From contig DUQG01000032.1 of NCBI GenBank assembly GCA_012837935.1, positions 36,527 through 100,526 on the forward strand: a stretch of 64,000 bases of DNA, read 5' to 3'. Below the pieces are notes generated by a model. The model made no database searches and was not told the DNA's origin. It saw only the letters and a program-made list of their open reading frames with translations. The stretch is from Bacteroidales bacterium (GTDB lineage: Bacteria > Bacteroidota > Bacteroidia > Bacteroidales > Paludibacteraceae). This document shows positions 45,861-54,895 of the stretch, piece after piece (the stretch's first letter is position 1; each line of letters begins with the position of its first letter). The position numbers and the translations under genes were made by a program.

Positions 45861-46949
45861 ATGAATCAAATAGTCCAGTTTTCACATAATTACCCCTTTC
45901 TTGTTGTTTTGGTTTCACTTACAATCGGCTATTTGTTTATGCCGGTGGTAATAAAAATAGCCAAAAGTTATAACTTTGTTGTTAGTCCCAATAAAAGAAC
46001 ATCGCATAATGGTAATGTTCCTAATATAGGGGGGCTTAATATATTTATATCATTTCTGATTACAGTTTTTCTGTTTTCTTATGAAATTATTGCATCCCTT
46101 CAGTTTGTGTTAATGGGGCTTTTCGTTATTCTTATTATTGGTTTTATTGATGATTTGATTAATATAAAAGCATCTACAAAGCTATTGGGTGAATTGGTTT
46201 CCGGTTTTTTCTTAATTGTAATAGCAGATATTCGGCTGTCCAATTTACATGGTTTTTTAGGAATTTACGAAATTCCCATTTTATTAAGCTATGCTCTTTC
46301 TTTTTTCGTGTTTATCGTTGTTGTTAACGCGATGAATCTAATAGACGGTATTGATGGGCTGGCATCAGGTTTGGGAATCCTGTATTCCTTGTTTTTTGCT
46401 ATTTATTTTCAATTTACCAATCATTTGTACCTTTCTATTGCTGCTTACACTATGGTAGGTTCGCTTATAGTGTTCTTTATTTATAATGTGTTTGGCAGTA
46501 AAAGTAAGATTTTTATGGGCGATTCGGGTTCTTTGCTTTTAGGGTATCTTTTCAATGTATTTGTCTTTTCTTTTTGTGAAATGAATGCCAACGGCGATGT
46601 ACCGGAAACTTATAAAATGAATGCAGCACCGGCAGTAGCATTTACAATATTGATTGTACTGCTTTTTGATACGTTGCGTGTAATGGGAACAAGGATAAAA
46701 AAAGGATACTCACCATTTAAGGCAGATAAAAACCATTTACATCATCTTTTGCTTTTATTCGGCTTAAAGCACCGTCAGGTCTCATTTATTTTGATGAGTG
46801 TTTCGGTGTTTTTCATAGCATTGGCATTGATTGGCAGAAATTTTCCCAATGAAGTTCTTGTGGCGTTGGTGTTTGTTTTATGTGTTATTCTCACTAAAAT
46901 TCTCTGGATTCTTGTTGGTAAGAAAAAAGCTGAGAGTTTAGATAAGTGA
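45861..46949 (+). CDS. WecA/MraY-family polyprenyl-phosphate sugar-phosphate transferase
   Basis: The 362-residue integral membrane enzyme has about ten helices. It transfers a sugar-1-phosphate from a UDP-sugar to undecaprenyl phosphate, starting a surface polysaccharide or O-antigen chain. Motifs: GFIDDLINIKASTKLLGE (Mg-binding aspartates), NAMNLIDGIDGLASG, IFMGDSGSLLLG and the cytosolic DKNHLHHLLL histidine motif of the WecA branch. MraY would carry different end motifs and lie in the mur cluster. The sugar specificity is not deducible. It is 32 bases after yebC and 19 before the ABC-F gene. Confidence 0.9.
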   Translation: MNQIVQFSHNYPFLVVLVSLTIGYLFMPVVIKIAKSYNFVVSPNKRTSHNGNVPNIGGLNIFISFLITVFLFSYEIIASLQFVLMGLFVILIIGFIDDLINIKASTKLLGELVSGFFLIVIADIRLSNLHGFLGIYEIPILLSYALSFFVFIVVVNAMNLIDGIDGLASGLGILYSLFFAIYFQFTNHLYLSIAAYTMVGSLIVFFIYNVFGSKSKIFMGDSGSLLLGYLFNVFVFSFCEMNANGDVPETYKMNAAPAVAFTILIVLLFDTLRVMGTRIKKGYSPFKADKNHLHHLLLLFGLKHRQVSFILMSVSVFFIALALIGRNFPNEVLVALVFVLCVILTKILWILVGKKKAESLDK

Positions 46950-46968
46950 TTGTTTCTCAAATGACTGT

Positions 46969-48957
46969 ATGATTTCCATTGAACAACTTACTGTTGAGTT
47001 TGGTGGTTCGCCATTATTTGATAATATCGGCTTTCTAATCAACCCAAAAGATAAGATTGCTCTTGTGGGAAAAAACGGTGCGGGCAAAACTACGCTGCTA
47101 AAACTAATTGCAGGAAAACAAAATCCAACCCGAGGAAATATCATTATCCCATCCGACTTGACAATTGGTTATTTGCCTCAGCATATGATTCATAATGAGG
47201 GTACAACGGTGAAACAAGAGGCAGAAAAAGCGTTTGAGCATATTACGAAAATAGAAAAAACTATTGAACGCTATGCCAAAGAAATGGCAACTCGTACTGA
47301 TTACGACAGTCCGGAATATTTGGAACTTATCGAAAAGCATAGCCGAGCCAGTGAGCATTATCACATTATCAATCCCGGAAATTTTCAGGCAGAAATAGAA
47401 AAAACACTCTTAGGATTGGGCTTTGTGCGACAAGACTTTGATCGTCCATGTTCTGAGTTTAGTGGCGGTTGGCGTATGCGGATTGAATTGGCTAAAATCC
47501 TACTGCAAGCTCCGGATATTCTGCTACTCGATGAGCCTACCAATCACCTTGATATAGAAAGTATTCAATGGTTAGAAAATTTCTTGATAAATTCCGGAAA
47601 TGCCGTAGTTTTGGTTTCGCACGATAGAGCTTTTATAGATGCTGTAACCAATCGCACCATAGAAATTTCACTTGGACGTATTTACGATTATAACACGAAT
47701 TATTCCAAATACGTTGAACTTCGCAAAGAGCGCCACGAACAACAAGTACGAGCTTACGAAAATCAGCAAAAAATGATTCAAGATACGGAAGAGTTTATTG
47801 AACGTTTTCGCTACAAAGCTACCAAAGCCGTTCAAGTACAGTCGCGTATCAAGCAACTTGAAAAGTTGGAGCGGTTAGAGGTTGATATGGTGGATAATTC
47901 ACGCATAAATCTAAAATTTCCGCCGTCGCCACGTTCAGGGTCCATTCCGGTGGAGATTGAGAATCTTTCAAAAGCATACGGAAACCATTTGGTACTCGAC
48001 AATATCGGATTGATTGTCAATAGGGGAGAAAAAGTGGCTTTTGTGGGGAAAAATGGTGAAGGAAAATCAACGCTTGTCAAGTGTATTCTGGATGAAGTCA
48101 GCTATTCCGGTAAGTTGAAGCTAGGTCATAATGTGAAAATCGGCTATTTTGCTCAAAATCAAGCTGCGCTTTTGGATGAAAATTTAACTGTTTTTGAAAC
48201 AATAGATAGTGTTGCTGTCGGAGACATTCGCACTAAAATTCGGGATATTCTCGGAGCTTTTATGTTTGGTGGTGAAGCGTCGGACAAGAAAGTAAAAGTG
48301 CTTTCCGGAGGCGAACGAAGCCGATTAGCAATGATACGTCTGCTGCTCGAACCTGTCAATCTGCTTATTCTCGACGAACCTACCAACCACTTGGATATGC
48401 CTTCTAAAGATGTACTTAAAGAAGCAATCAAAGCTTTTGACGGTACAGCAATTATTGTTTCGCACGACCGAGAATTTTTAGATGGGTTGGTTACAAAAGT
48501 ATATGAGTTCAGCAATAAAAAAGTGCGAGAACATATGGGTGGAATTTATGATTTCTTGCGTAAGAAAAAAATCGAAAACCTGAATGAACTCGGAAGCCCC
48601 CTAAATCTCCCGCAAGGGGGACTTTTGGAGAGTGCAAAACTCAAAGGTTTTAATGATGAAGAAAGCTCACAAGGTATTTCTATTTCAGCAGGTAAGGAGG
48701 CTTATGAAGCTCGTAAAGAACTTAATCGCAAAATACGAAAAGTTGAAAAAGATGTAGAGCAAGCTGAAAGTACAGTTGAAAAACTTGAAAAAGAACTTGC
48801 CGAAATGGAAATGGAACTGCAAAATCCTGAAAAAGCTTCCGATGTGGACTTTATTATGCTTCTACACAAAAAACAGCGAGAATTGGAGCAAAAAATGTAT
48901 GAGTGGGAGATTTTAGCAGAGGAGTTGGAGGAGTTGAGAAGCTCGGCTGAAAAGTGA
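46969..48957 (+). CDS. ABC-F family ATPase (ribosome-associated) with repeat-derived insert
   Basis: The 662-residue soluble protein has two ABC domains, each with Walker A (GKNGAGKTT near 34, GKNGEGKST near 362), signature (FSGGWRMRIELA; LSGGERSRLAMI) and Walker B (LLLDEPTNHLDIES; LILDEPTNHLDMPS). A charged interdomain linker separates them and a C-terminal coiled coil follows. There are no membrane domains. Such proteins act at the ribosomal E or P site in translation stress or antibiotic resistance. Bases 48594-48641, just before the C-terminal coiled coil, are a CCCCCTAAATCCC-type repeat read in frame (GSPLNLPQGGLLESA). Probable operon with yebC. Confidence 0.92.
   Translation: MISIEQLTVEFGGSPLFDNIGFLINPKDKIALVGKNGAGKTTLLKLIAGKQNPTRGNIIIPSDLTIGYLPQHMIHNEGTTVKQEAEKAFEHITKIEKTIERYAKEMATRTDYDSPEYLELIEKHSRASEHYHIINPGNFQAEIEKTLLGLGFVRQDFDRPCSEFSGGWRMRIELAKILLQAPDILLLDEPTNHLDIESIQWLENFLINSGNAVVLVSHDRAFIDAVTNRTIEISLGRIYDYNTNYSKYVELRKERHEQQVRAYENQQKMIQDTEEFIERFRYKATKAVQVQSRIKQLEKLERLEVDMVDNSRINLKFPPSPRSGSIPVEIENLSKAYGNHLVLDNIGLIVNRGEKVAFVGKNGEGKSTLVKCILDEVSYSGKLKLGHNVKIGYFAQNQAALLDENLTVFETIDSVAVGDIRTKIRDILGAFMFGGEASDKKVKVLSGGERSRLAMIRLLLEPVNLLILDEPTNHLDMPSKDVLKEAIKAFDGTAIIVSHDREFLDGLVTKVYEFSNKKVREHMGGIYDFLRKKKIENLNELGSPLNLPQGGLLESAKLKGFNDEESSQGISISAGKEAYEARKELNRKIRKVEKDVEQAESTVEKLEKELAEMEMELQNPEKASDVDFIMLLHKKQRELEQKMYEWEILAEELEELRSSAEK
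48594..48641. repeat. CCCCCTAAATCCC-type repeat inside the ABC-F coding sequence
   Basis: AAGCCCCCTAAATCTCCCGC and AAGGGGGACTTTTGGAGAGTG match the intergenic repeat at 18463 and 19216-19380 almost base for base. The reading frame stays open and adds about 15 residues in a linker. Confidence 0.85.
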
Positions 48958-48991
48958 CTTATTTGATTATCTAGTATTATTTGTTGCAGTT

Positions 48992-49696
48992 ATGAATACT
49001 TTATATCTTATCCCCACCATGCTTGGCGAAACTGAAGATTTATCCTCAGTTCTTCCTGCCGGAAATGCGGAAATTATAACCGGATTGAAATATTTTATCG
49101 TGGAAAACTTGCGTACTGCTCGTCGTTTCTTGAAAAAAGTCAATCGAGATATAAATATCGATGAACTTACCTTTTTCGAGCTAAATAAACACACCAAGCC
49201 GGAAGAAGTCTCTCAATTTTTACAACCGCTTAAAACAGGAAATGACGTAGGAATTATTTCCGAAGCAGGTTGTCCTGCTATTGCCGACCCGGGTGCGGAT
49301 GTGGTGGCTTTGGCACAAAAGCAGGATTTTCGGGTTGTCCCGTTGGTAGGACCTTCGTCTATTTTACTTTCGCTGATGGCTTCGGGATTTAACGGACAGA
49401 GTTTTGCGTTCCTTGGCTACTTGCCTGTACAGCAAGGCGACAGAGTGAAAGCCTTGAAGAAAATGGAAAGCCGTATTTACAGCGAAGACCAAACGCAGAT
49501 TTTCATAGAAACGCCTTACCGAAACATGAAAATGCTTGATGATATTCTCGCTACATGCCAACCCAATACCAAACTTTGTGTTGCTGCAGACATCACACTT
49601 GAAACCGAGTATATAAAAACAAATCCGATTTCTGTTTGGAAAAAACAAAAACCGAATTTGAATAAAAGACCGTGTATATTTTTGTTGTACAAGTAA
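48992..49696 (+). CDS. RsmI-like tetrapyrrole-methylase-fold SAM methyltransferase
   Basis: The 234-residue protein has the tetrapyrrole methylase fold: MNTLYLIPTMLGET at the N-terminus, the GIISEAGCPAIADPGADVV SAM-binding loop, LVGPSSILLSLMASGFNGQSFAFLGYLP and a FIETPYRNMKMLDDIL block. These are shared with RsmI, the 16S rRNA C1402 2'-O-methyltransferase. It differs at the N-terminus from true RsmI and is shorter than the usual 280, matching a Bacteroidota paralogue group often called SAM-dependent methyltransferase. Its target is unproven. It ends the probable yebC operon. Confidence 0.85.
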   Translation: MNTLYLIPTMLGETEDLSSVLPAGNAEIITGLKYFIVENLRTARRFLKKVNRDINIDELTFFELNKHTKPEEVSQFLQPLKTGNDVGIISEAGCPAIADPGADVVALAQKQDFRVVPLVGPSSILLSLMASGFNGQSFAFLGYLPVQQGDRVKALKKMESRIYSEDQTQIFIETPYRNMKMLDDILATCQPNTKLCVAADITLETEYIKTNPISVWKKQKPNLNKRPCIFLLYK

Positions 49697-49731
49697 ACAG
49701 GAACTTACCTCTTACTGCTTGCTTTTTACCT

Positions 49732-52161
49732 CTAAAACTTAATCGTCATTCTTACCATAAAGTTCCGAGTTGCTTGCGGATAAAGTCCCACGTAATGGTA
49801 AGGCTTATCTTCGGAATTTTCTACAAAAGATGTGGATGCGTAGCCATTAGCAATATATTCTGTGCCGAGCAGGTTATTTACAAATAAATCCAACTCAATT
49901 TTGCCCCATTGCATCGGTTTGAAGTTATAACTTACAGCAGCATTGCTTACAAAGTAAGCAGGAATGCTTTTCTCGTCATTGGAAGTATTATCTAAAAACT
50001 GTTTGCTGACATATTTCCCGATTAAACGAAATTTTAAGTTATTAAGCGGTTGGTAGCTGATAATTCCGGAACTAACTATATTAGGCGAAAAAGAGATATT
50101 GGTTGCTTTGAAAAACTCGGTTTTCTGACTAACTATTTTATCCCAAAGCTCGTCGTGCACATCGTAATAAGCGGTGTAATTTTTGATTTTGTTCTGGCTA
50201 AGTGTGGCGTTGGCATCCAAGCGAAGTTTTTCGCCAATAATCGGCAAACCAACTTCCAATTCAATTCCCGTACGGTAGCTGTCTTTCACGTTTTCCATCA
50301 GTTTATAACCTATATCTGAAAGTTTTCCGGTTTGCACCATTTGATTATTGTAATCCATGTAATAGATATTTGCACCGACAGTAATTCTGTTGATGTTTAA
50401 CTTGTAGCCAAGTTCGTAATCCACCATTTGCTCAGGTAAAATATCGGCTTTTGAATTTCCTTTTACGGCATCTTTCAGATCGGGACGTTGCGGTTCGCGG
50501 TTGCTTATAGCCACCGATGCATAAAGAGCGTGATTACTATTTATTGTATAAAAGAGACCTGCTTTCGGATTGAAAAAGCGGTATTCTCTATCCATGGTCA
50601 AATCCCCGAAATCATCATCCAGACCGCTTAATCGGAAGTCTACCAACCGAGCTTGCAAATCCCCGAAAACCGACCATTTTTCATTGAGTTCGTATTCAAC
50701 TTTCACAAAAGCACTGATTTCCTGCTTTTTGACATTGTTCTCGTACCATTTATCTTTTGCTCCGATGTTTTGATTGTATTTTACCCACGGCAAGCACCCA
50801 AAATGATCGCCATCATATAGGCTGTACATAGCTCCACTTTGCACTTTCCAACCGTTTTTGGAATAATTAGCCGACACATTTGCTACATAAAAATCATTGT
50901 CCATCCATTTTTGGCGGATAACGTCGGATTTTTCATAGGTTATTCCATCAATTATTTGCGGTTCGAAACCAAATTTAGATTTCAGTTTTTGGTTTGATTT
51001 CCAATTTTCATAATAACCTGCACCGTGATTGTAGCTTAAATTGACATTCAGCGAAAACGCTTCACTAAGCTTTCGAGTAAAAAGAAACTGCACAATATTC
51101 GATGTGTAATTGTCAGTTTCATTGTCGTGATAACGAATGTTTCCTGCATCGTCCTTGTATTCTCCGGCAGGGTTGTAACGCCTTCCGTACTTGTCAATTT
51201 GTTCTTGTGTTACACCTTCCCACGTGATGCCTGTTTTTTGCTCGCCGTACATATAAATTAACTGCATCAGCTGATTTTCAGTCCGATGCGACAATGATGT
51301 AAAGAGATTCTTGTGATTAACACTTCCGTTTCGGATATAGCCGTCGCTCAGTACACGAGAGTAGCGAGCATCAAGCGATAAGCCGTTTTTCATTACGCCT
51401 GTTCCGGCGGCAATGGTGGACAAGAAACTATTGTAACTCCCTACGGATGTGGATGCTTCGCCGTGTGGATTTTGGCGTGGCGATGCTGTTTTCATCGAAA
51501 GACTTGCACCGAAAGCAGCAGAGCCATTGGTAGAAGTGCCGATGCCACGTTGCAATTGTACGTTTTCCATCGTTGCGGAAAGGTTTGGCAAGTTTACCCA
51601 ATACATTTCTTGACTTGCCGGATTGTTAAGCGGCATTCCGTTGAGAGTTACGTTGATTCGTGTGGCATCCGTTCCGCGAACACGTAAGGATGTGTTGCCC
51701 ACACCTGTTCCACCTTCGGTAAATGCTATCACCGAAGGCAACGAGTTAATCAATGTCGGGATATTTTCAGCAGTACCGCTTTCGTAAAGTTTTGCTGCCG
51801 AAACATTGCTGTACGCCATCGGTGTTTTTGTTCCGGCACGCGTGGCAGTTACGATGACTTCATCTAAATTTTTCGTCTCAGGTTGTAAAATAATAGTTAG
51901 TGAGCTACCGTTTTTTACAATTTCTTCATAAGTTTCATAACCGAGACTTTTTACTTGAAGCGAATAGGCATAATCGCTCAGATTTTCAAATAAAAATTCA
52001 CCATTTTTATCTGTACTAATACTTTTAGATAATTGTTTAAGCGTAACGACTGCTCCAATCAAAGGTTCGTTATACTCGTTGTAAACTTTTCCACGAATGG
52101 AGTTTTTTGCACTTACCGCCATCGTAACCAATAGCAGTAAAAAAAGACTTAACTTTCTCAT
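49732..52161 (-). CDS. TonB-dependent outer-membrane receptor, probably for thiamine or a precursor
   Basis: The 809-residue protein has a signal peptide (LSLFLLLLVTMAVSAK). A carboxypeptidase-regulatory-like domain (about 22-95, SIRGKVYNEYNEPLIGAVVTLKQL) leads to a TonB-box region (LDEVIVTATRAGTKTP), the plug domain (LINSLPSVIAFTEGGTGVGNTSLRVRGTDATRINVTLNGMPLNNP) and a 22-strand barrel ending NFMVRMTIKF. A TPP riboswitch in the leader (52438-52516) indicates that thiamine status controls it, as for the OMR1-type receptors predicted in this phylum. No inner-membrane partner (pnuT) or thiamine kinase gene lies beside it. The leader also holds mini-hairpin repeats. Confidence 0.9.
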   Translation of the reverse strand: MRKLSLFLLLLVTMAVSAKNSIRGKVYNEYNEPLIGAVVTLKQLSKSISTDKNGEFLFENLSDYAYSLQVKSLGYETYEEIVKNGSSLTIILQPETKNLDEVIVTATRAGTKTPMAYSNVSAAKLYESGTAENIPTLINSLPSVIAFTEGGTGVGNTSLRVRGTDATRINVTLNGMPLNNPASQEMYWVNLPNLSATMENVQLQRGIGTSTNGSAAFGASLSMKTASPRQNPHGEASTSVGSYNSFLSTIAAGTGVMKNGLSLDARYSRVLSDGYIRNGSVNHKNLFTSLSHRTENQLMQLIYMYGEQKTGITWEGVTQEQIDKYGRRYNPAGEYKDDAGNIRYHDNETDNYTSNIVQFLFTRKLSEAFSLNVNLSYNHGAGYYENWKSNQKLKSKFGFEPQIIDGITYEKSDVIRQKWMDNDFYVANVSANYSKNGWKVQSGAMYSLYDGDHFGCLPWVKYNQNIGAKDKWYENNVKKQEISAFVKVEYELNEKWSVFGDLQARLVDFRLSGLDDDFGDLTMDREYRFFNPKAGLFYTINSNHALYASVAISNREPQRPDLKDAVKGNSKADILPEQMVDYELGYKLNINRITVGANIYYMDYNNQMVQTGKLSDIGYKLMENVKDSYRTGIELEVGLPIIGEKLRLDANATLSQNKIKNYTAYYDVHDELWDKIVSQKTEFFKATNISFSPNIVSSGIISYQPLNNLKFRLIGKYVSKQFLDNTSNDEKSIPAYFVSNAAVSYNFKPMQWGKIELDLFVNNLLGTEYIANGYASTSFVENSEDKPYHYVGLYPQATRNFMVRMTIKF

Positions 52162-52437
52162 TTTGTAAATTACTTTGTGTCATTTTGCTTCGCGATACTT
52201 ATCCGTCTTCGCCGGATGTTATTTGCTCTTCGAGCGTTATTAAGTTGTTGTTTTTCCTTCGGTGGACGTTATTAGGTTTATGTTCTTGAAAATAACGATG
52301 CAATTAAATAACCACTAATAACGGCGTAGCCTAATAACCATCAAGTAACGACGTAGTCAAATAACAGCGTAGCTAAAATAACTGATTAATAAATAAATGA
52401 GATAGCCAAAAATACGGATTGTAATGAGAAATGATAA
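52162..52437 (-). promoter_or_regulatory. Mini-hairpin repeat array in the receptor leader
   Basis: Between the riboswitch and the start codon the sense strand shows units of GTTATT plus a tiny hairpin whose arms vary together: AGC-TAC-GCT, GAC-TAC-GTC, GGC-TAC-GCC, then GCTC-GAA-GAGC and a TCCGG/CCGGA-like arm. A segment AAACAACAACTTAATAACG matches the giant adhesin leader. Confidence 0.6.
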
Positions 52438-52516
52438 AACTTCGTTCCCTTCCCGGAATTACCCGCGCAGGTTCAAAGGGTATGATCTCAGCCCGAAATA
52501 TTAAGGCACCCCAGTT
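52438..52516 (-). promoter_or_regulatory. TPP riboswitch (THI element)
   Basis: The minus strand carries the conserved THI blocks in order: CTGGGGTGCC, GGCTGAGATCATACCC, TTGAACCTG, CGGGTAATTCCGGGAAGGGA. These form the pyrimidine- and pyrophosphate-sensing arms. The aptamer lies about 25 bases after the likely start of transcription and controls the TonB-dependent receptor. Confidence 0.94.
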
Positions 52517-52543
52517 TGATTTTGAAATTTTCAAATTTCGATG

Positions 52544-52551
52544 CAAAGATA
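52544..52551 (-). promoter_or_regulatory. -7 box of the TPP-regulated receptor
   Basis: The minus strand reads TATCTTTG, a perfect TAnnTTTG, directly upstream of the riboswitch. Confidence 0.72.
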
Positions 52552-52728
52552 GAAAATAATTTTTACTTAAAAACAACAAAAAACTTTTGGTTGCATGGAT
52601 GGGATGTTTTTTTGATTTTATCAGATAGCAGTGTACAAAAACAAAAGAAATAAATCGATTTTCTCAATGTTTTTACGAAATGTGAATAGTTTTTTACGAT
52701 TTGATGGCTTTTTTAGAATTCAAATGAT

Positions 52729-52736
52729 TATATTTG
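52729..52736 (+). promoter_or_regulatory. Lipoprotein gene -7 box
   Basis: TATATTTG matches TAnnTTTG, 38 bases before the ATG at 52774. Confidence 0.7.
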
Positions 52737-52773
52737 AAAAAAATATATAATACTAACTTAAAAATCTATTATT

Positions 52774-53253
52774 ATGAAAGCAAAAAAATTATTTATGGCA
52801 TTTTTAGCCATGGGTTTATTATTTACTGCCTATTCTTGTAAAGAAGAAGATGAACCTACTGTAGAATTGAAGAATCAAATTATGCTGAATGGCGAAAAAT
52901 TTAATATTACAGAAGGAATAGCATTCCTTATGGGAGAAAGTGCAGAATTTATGTTTTTTCTGTCTGACGAAAACCATGGGATGCTTAACATTTCAAGCAA
53001 TTTGATAGGTAAAAAAACCGATATTACTACTATCAAAGAAAGTAATGATGAAAACAGACAATTTTTTGATTTTTCCTTTAATGAGATTTATTTTGCCAGT
53101 TATGAGTTAGGTGGTTGGACAGGATGGTTTAAGGTTGAAAAGAAAAGCGACACAACGTACAATGTTTCTTTTGAATTTAAAAAATCCGGAAAATCAGAAC
53201 AATCAGAACAGTCTATTAAAGCTAATTTTGATGCTACAGTGACTAAACATTAG
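52774..53253 (+). CDS. Small lipoprotein, probably surface-exposed
   Basis: The 159-residue protein has a lipoprotein signal peptide with the lipobox FTAYSC. The mature N-terminus C-K-E-E-D-E-P is acidic after a lysine, resembling the lipoprotein export signal that sends Bacteroidota lipoproteins to the cell surface. The remainder is a beta-rich domain (IMLNGEKFNITEGIAFLMGES...GGWTGWFKVEKKSDTTYNVSFEF) that I cannot assign to a family. It has its own promoter and a strong terminator, so it is transcribed alone. Confidence 0.75.
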   Translation: MKAKKLFMAFLAMGLLFTAYSCKEEDEPTVELKNQIMLNGEKFNITEGIAFLMGESAEFMFFLSDENHGMLNISSNLIGKKTDITTIKESNDENRQFFDFSFNEIYFASYELGGWTGWFKVEKKSDTTYNVSFEFKKSGKSEQSEQSIKANFDATVTKH

Positions 53254-53308
53254 AACTAATGCTAAAAGCGTGTTTTAGTTTTTTTTTCATAGTTTTTTGT
53301 TTGTGTTT

Positions 53309-53341
53309 AGAGACGCCTAAATTAGGCGTCTCTTTTTTTTA
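53309..53341 (+). terminator. Lipoprotein gene terminator (AGAGACGCC palindrome)
   Basis: AGAGACGCCTAA pairs perfectly with TTAGGCGTCTCT and is followed by eight T residues. The sequence is a member of the AGAGACG palindrome family also seen at the mfd end. Confidence 0.88.
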
Positions 53342-53375
53342 ACACAAATAATTTCTTTTTTTTAAAATCTTATAG

Positions 53376-53383
53376 TAAATTTG
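53376..53383 (+). promoter_or_regulatory. metK promoter -7 box
   Basis: TAAATTTG matches TAnnTTTG and ends about 15 bases before the SAM-II-like aptamer. Confidence 0.72.
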
Positions 53384-53395
53384 CACCTGATTAAA

Positions 53396-53448
53396 AAAGT
53401 GGATAGATTTGGACTGCTTGCAACCACTGAAAAAAATGCTAAATTGTA
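53396..53448 (+). promoter_or_regulatory. SAM-II riboswitch
   Basis: The leader of metK shows the SAM-II core in order: a P1 stem AGTGG/CCACT enclosing GATTTGGACTGCTTGCAA, then an A-rich stretch and GCTAAA. This matches the layout of the alphaproteobacterial metA aptamer (GTGG, GATTTGG, GCTTGCA, CCAC, GCTAAA). The usual pseudoknot strand right after GCTAAA is not obvious; the loop segment GGACTG finds its perfect complement CAGTCC only at 53475-53480. It would lower metK expression when SAM is abundant. Confidence 0.82.
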
Positions 53449-53589
53449 ATCACTTTCCGTTTTTTTCTCTTCTACAGTCCTTTATAATCATCCCGTAATT
53501 ATATTTATTAACTATTGTTGGTAAGCTTGTGTAGCTTATTGAACTTATACTTCGAGCTTCATACTTCCAGCTTCAAAATTTAAAACATT

Positions 53590-54870
53590 ATGGGTTATTT
53601 ATTTTCATCCGAATCGGTGTCGGAAGGACATCCGGATAAGGTTTCAGATCAAATTTCAGATGCTATTCTTGATGCTTTTTTAGCGCAAGACCCGGAATCA
53701 AAAGTAGCGTGCGAAACGCTGGTAACAACCGGACAAGTTGTACTTGCCGGAGAAGTTAGTTCAAGCACTTATGTAGATGTGCAAAGCATAGCTCGTAGAG
53801 TGATTAACAGAATTGGTTACACTAAAAGTGAGTATATGTTTGACGGTAATTCTTGTGGAATTTTGTCGTCTATTCATGAACAATCGCAAGATATCAATCG
53901 TGGTGTAGAACGCGAAAATCCGATGGATCAAGGTGCCGGTGACCAAGGAATGATGTTTGGTTATGCTTGCAACGAAACACGAAACTACATTCCAATTTCG
54001 CTCGATTTATCACATGCGTTGGTAAAAGAGTTGGCGGTTATTCGTCGTGAAGGTAAGTTGATGAAATATCTTCGTCCGGATTCAAAATCGCAAGTTACTA
54101 TCGAGTATGACGATAATAACAATCCGGTTCGTGTGCACACTATTGTAATTTCTACACAGCACGATGAATTTATTCAACCAACTGCCAATAAAACTCAGGA
54201 TGAAGCGGACAAAGAAATGCTTGCCATTATTAAAGAAGATGTAAGAAATATCCTAATTCCACGAGTGAAAGCGCAGGTGCCGCAGTTTTATGAGCTTATC
54301 AAAGACGATTATATTTTACATGTAAATCCGACCGGAAAGTTCGTAATTGGTGGACCACATGGCGATACAGGACTAACCGGACGTAAAATAATTGTAGATA
54401 CTTATGGTGGAAAAGGTGCTCACGGTGGTGGTGCATTTTCAGGTAAAGACCCTTCGAAAGTGGACAGATCGGCAGCTTATGCAGCTCGTCATATCGCTAA
54501 AAACCTCGTGGTAGCAGGTGTTACTGATGAAGTATTGGTGCAAGTTGCTTACGCTATTGGTGTGGCAGAACCGATGAATGTTTATGTGAACACTTACGGA
54601 AAATCCAAAGTGGATTTTACAGATGCTCAAATAGCCGAAAAGGTTCAAAAATTATTTGATATGCGTCCAAAAGCAATAGAAGAACGCTTGAAACTTCGCA
54701 ATCCGATTTATGAAGAGACAGCTTCATACGGACACGTAGGACGTACCCCAAGAAAAGTTGAAAAACTATTTGTTGATGCCTCCGGCAGAGAAATTAAGAA
54801 ATCGGTTGAGCTATTTACTTGGGAAAAGCCGGATAAAGTAGATGAAGTTAAAAAAGAATTTGGACTCTAA
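53590..54870 (+). CDS. metK: S-adenosylmethionine synthetase
   Basis: MetK makes SAM from methionine and ATP. The 426-residue protein begins [31 protein letters not shown] and carries the metal and ATP motifs [29 protein letters not shown] and [16 protein letters not shown] with the catalytic loop before it. Length is slightly above the E. coli enzyme, as usual for this phylum. It is preceded by a SAM-II riboswitch, giving direct end-product control, with a long leader of about 200 bases. A long stem downstream ends transcription. Confidence 0.97.
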   Translation: MGYLFSSESVSEGHPDKVSDQISDAILDAFLAQDPESKVACETLVTTGQVVLAGEVSSSTYVDVQSIARRVINRIGYTKSEYMFDGNSCGILSSIHEQSQDINRGVERENPMDQGAGDQGMMFGYACNETRNYIPISLDLSHALVKELAVIRREGKLMKYLRPDSKSQVTIEYDDNNNPVRVHTIVISTQHDEFIQPTANKTQDEADKEMLAIIKEDVRNILIPRVKAQVPQFYELIKDDYILHVNPTGKFVIGGPHGDTGLTGRKIIVDTYGGKGAHGGGAFSGKDPSKVDRSAAYAARHIAKNLVVAGVTDEVLVQVAYAIGVAEPMNVYVNTYGKSKVDFTDAQIAEKVQKLFDMRPKAIEERLKLRNPIYEETASYGHVGRTPRKVEKLFVDASGREIKKSVELFTWEKPDKVDEVKKEFGL

Positions 54871-54895
54871 ACATAGCAATTAACAACCTTTATTG

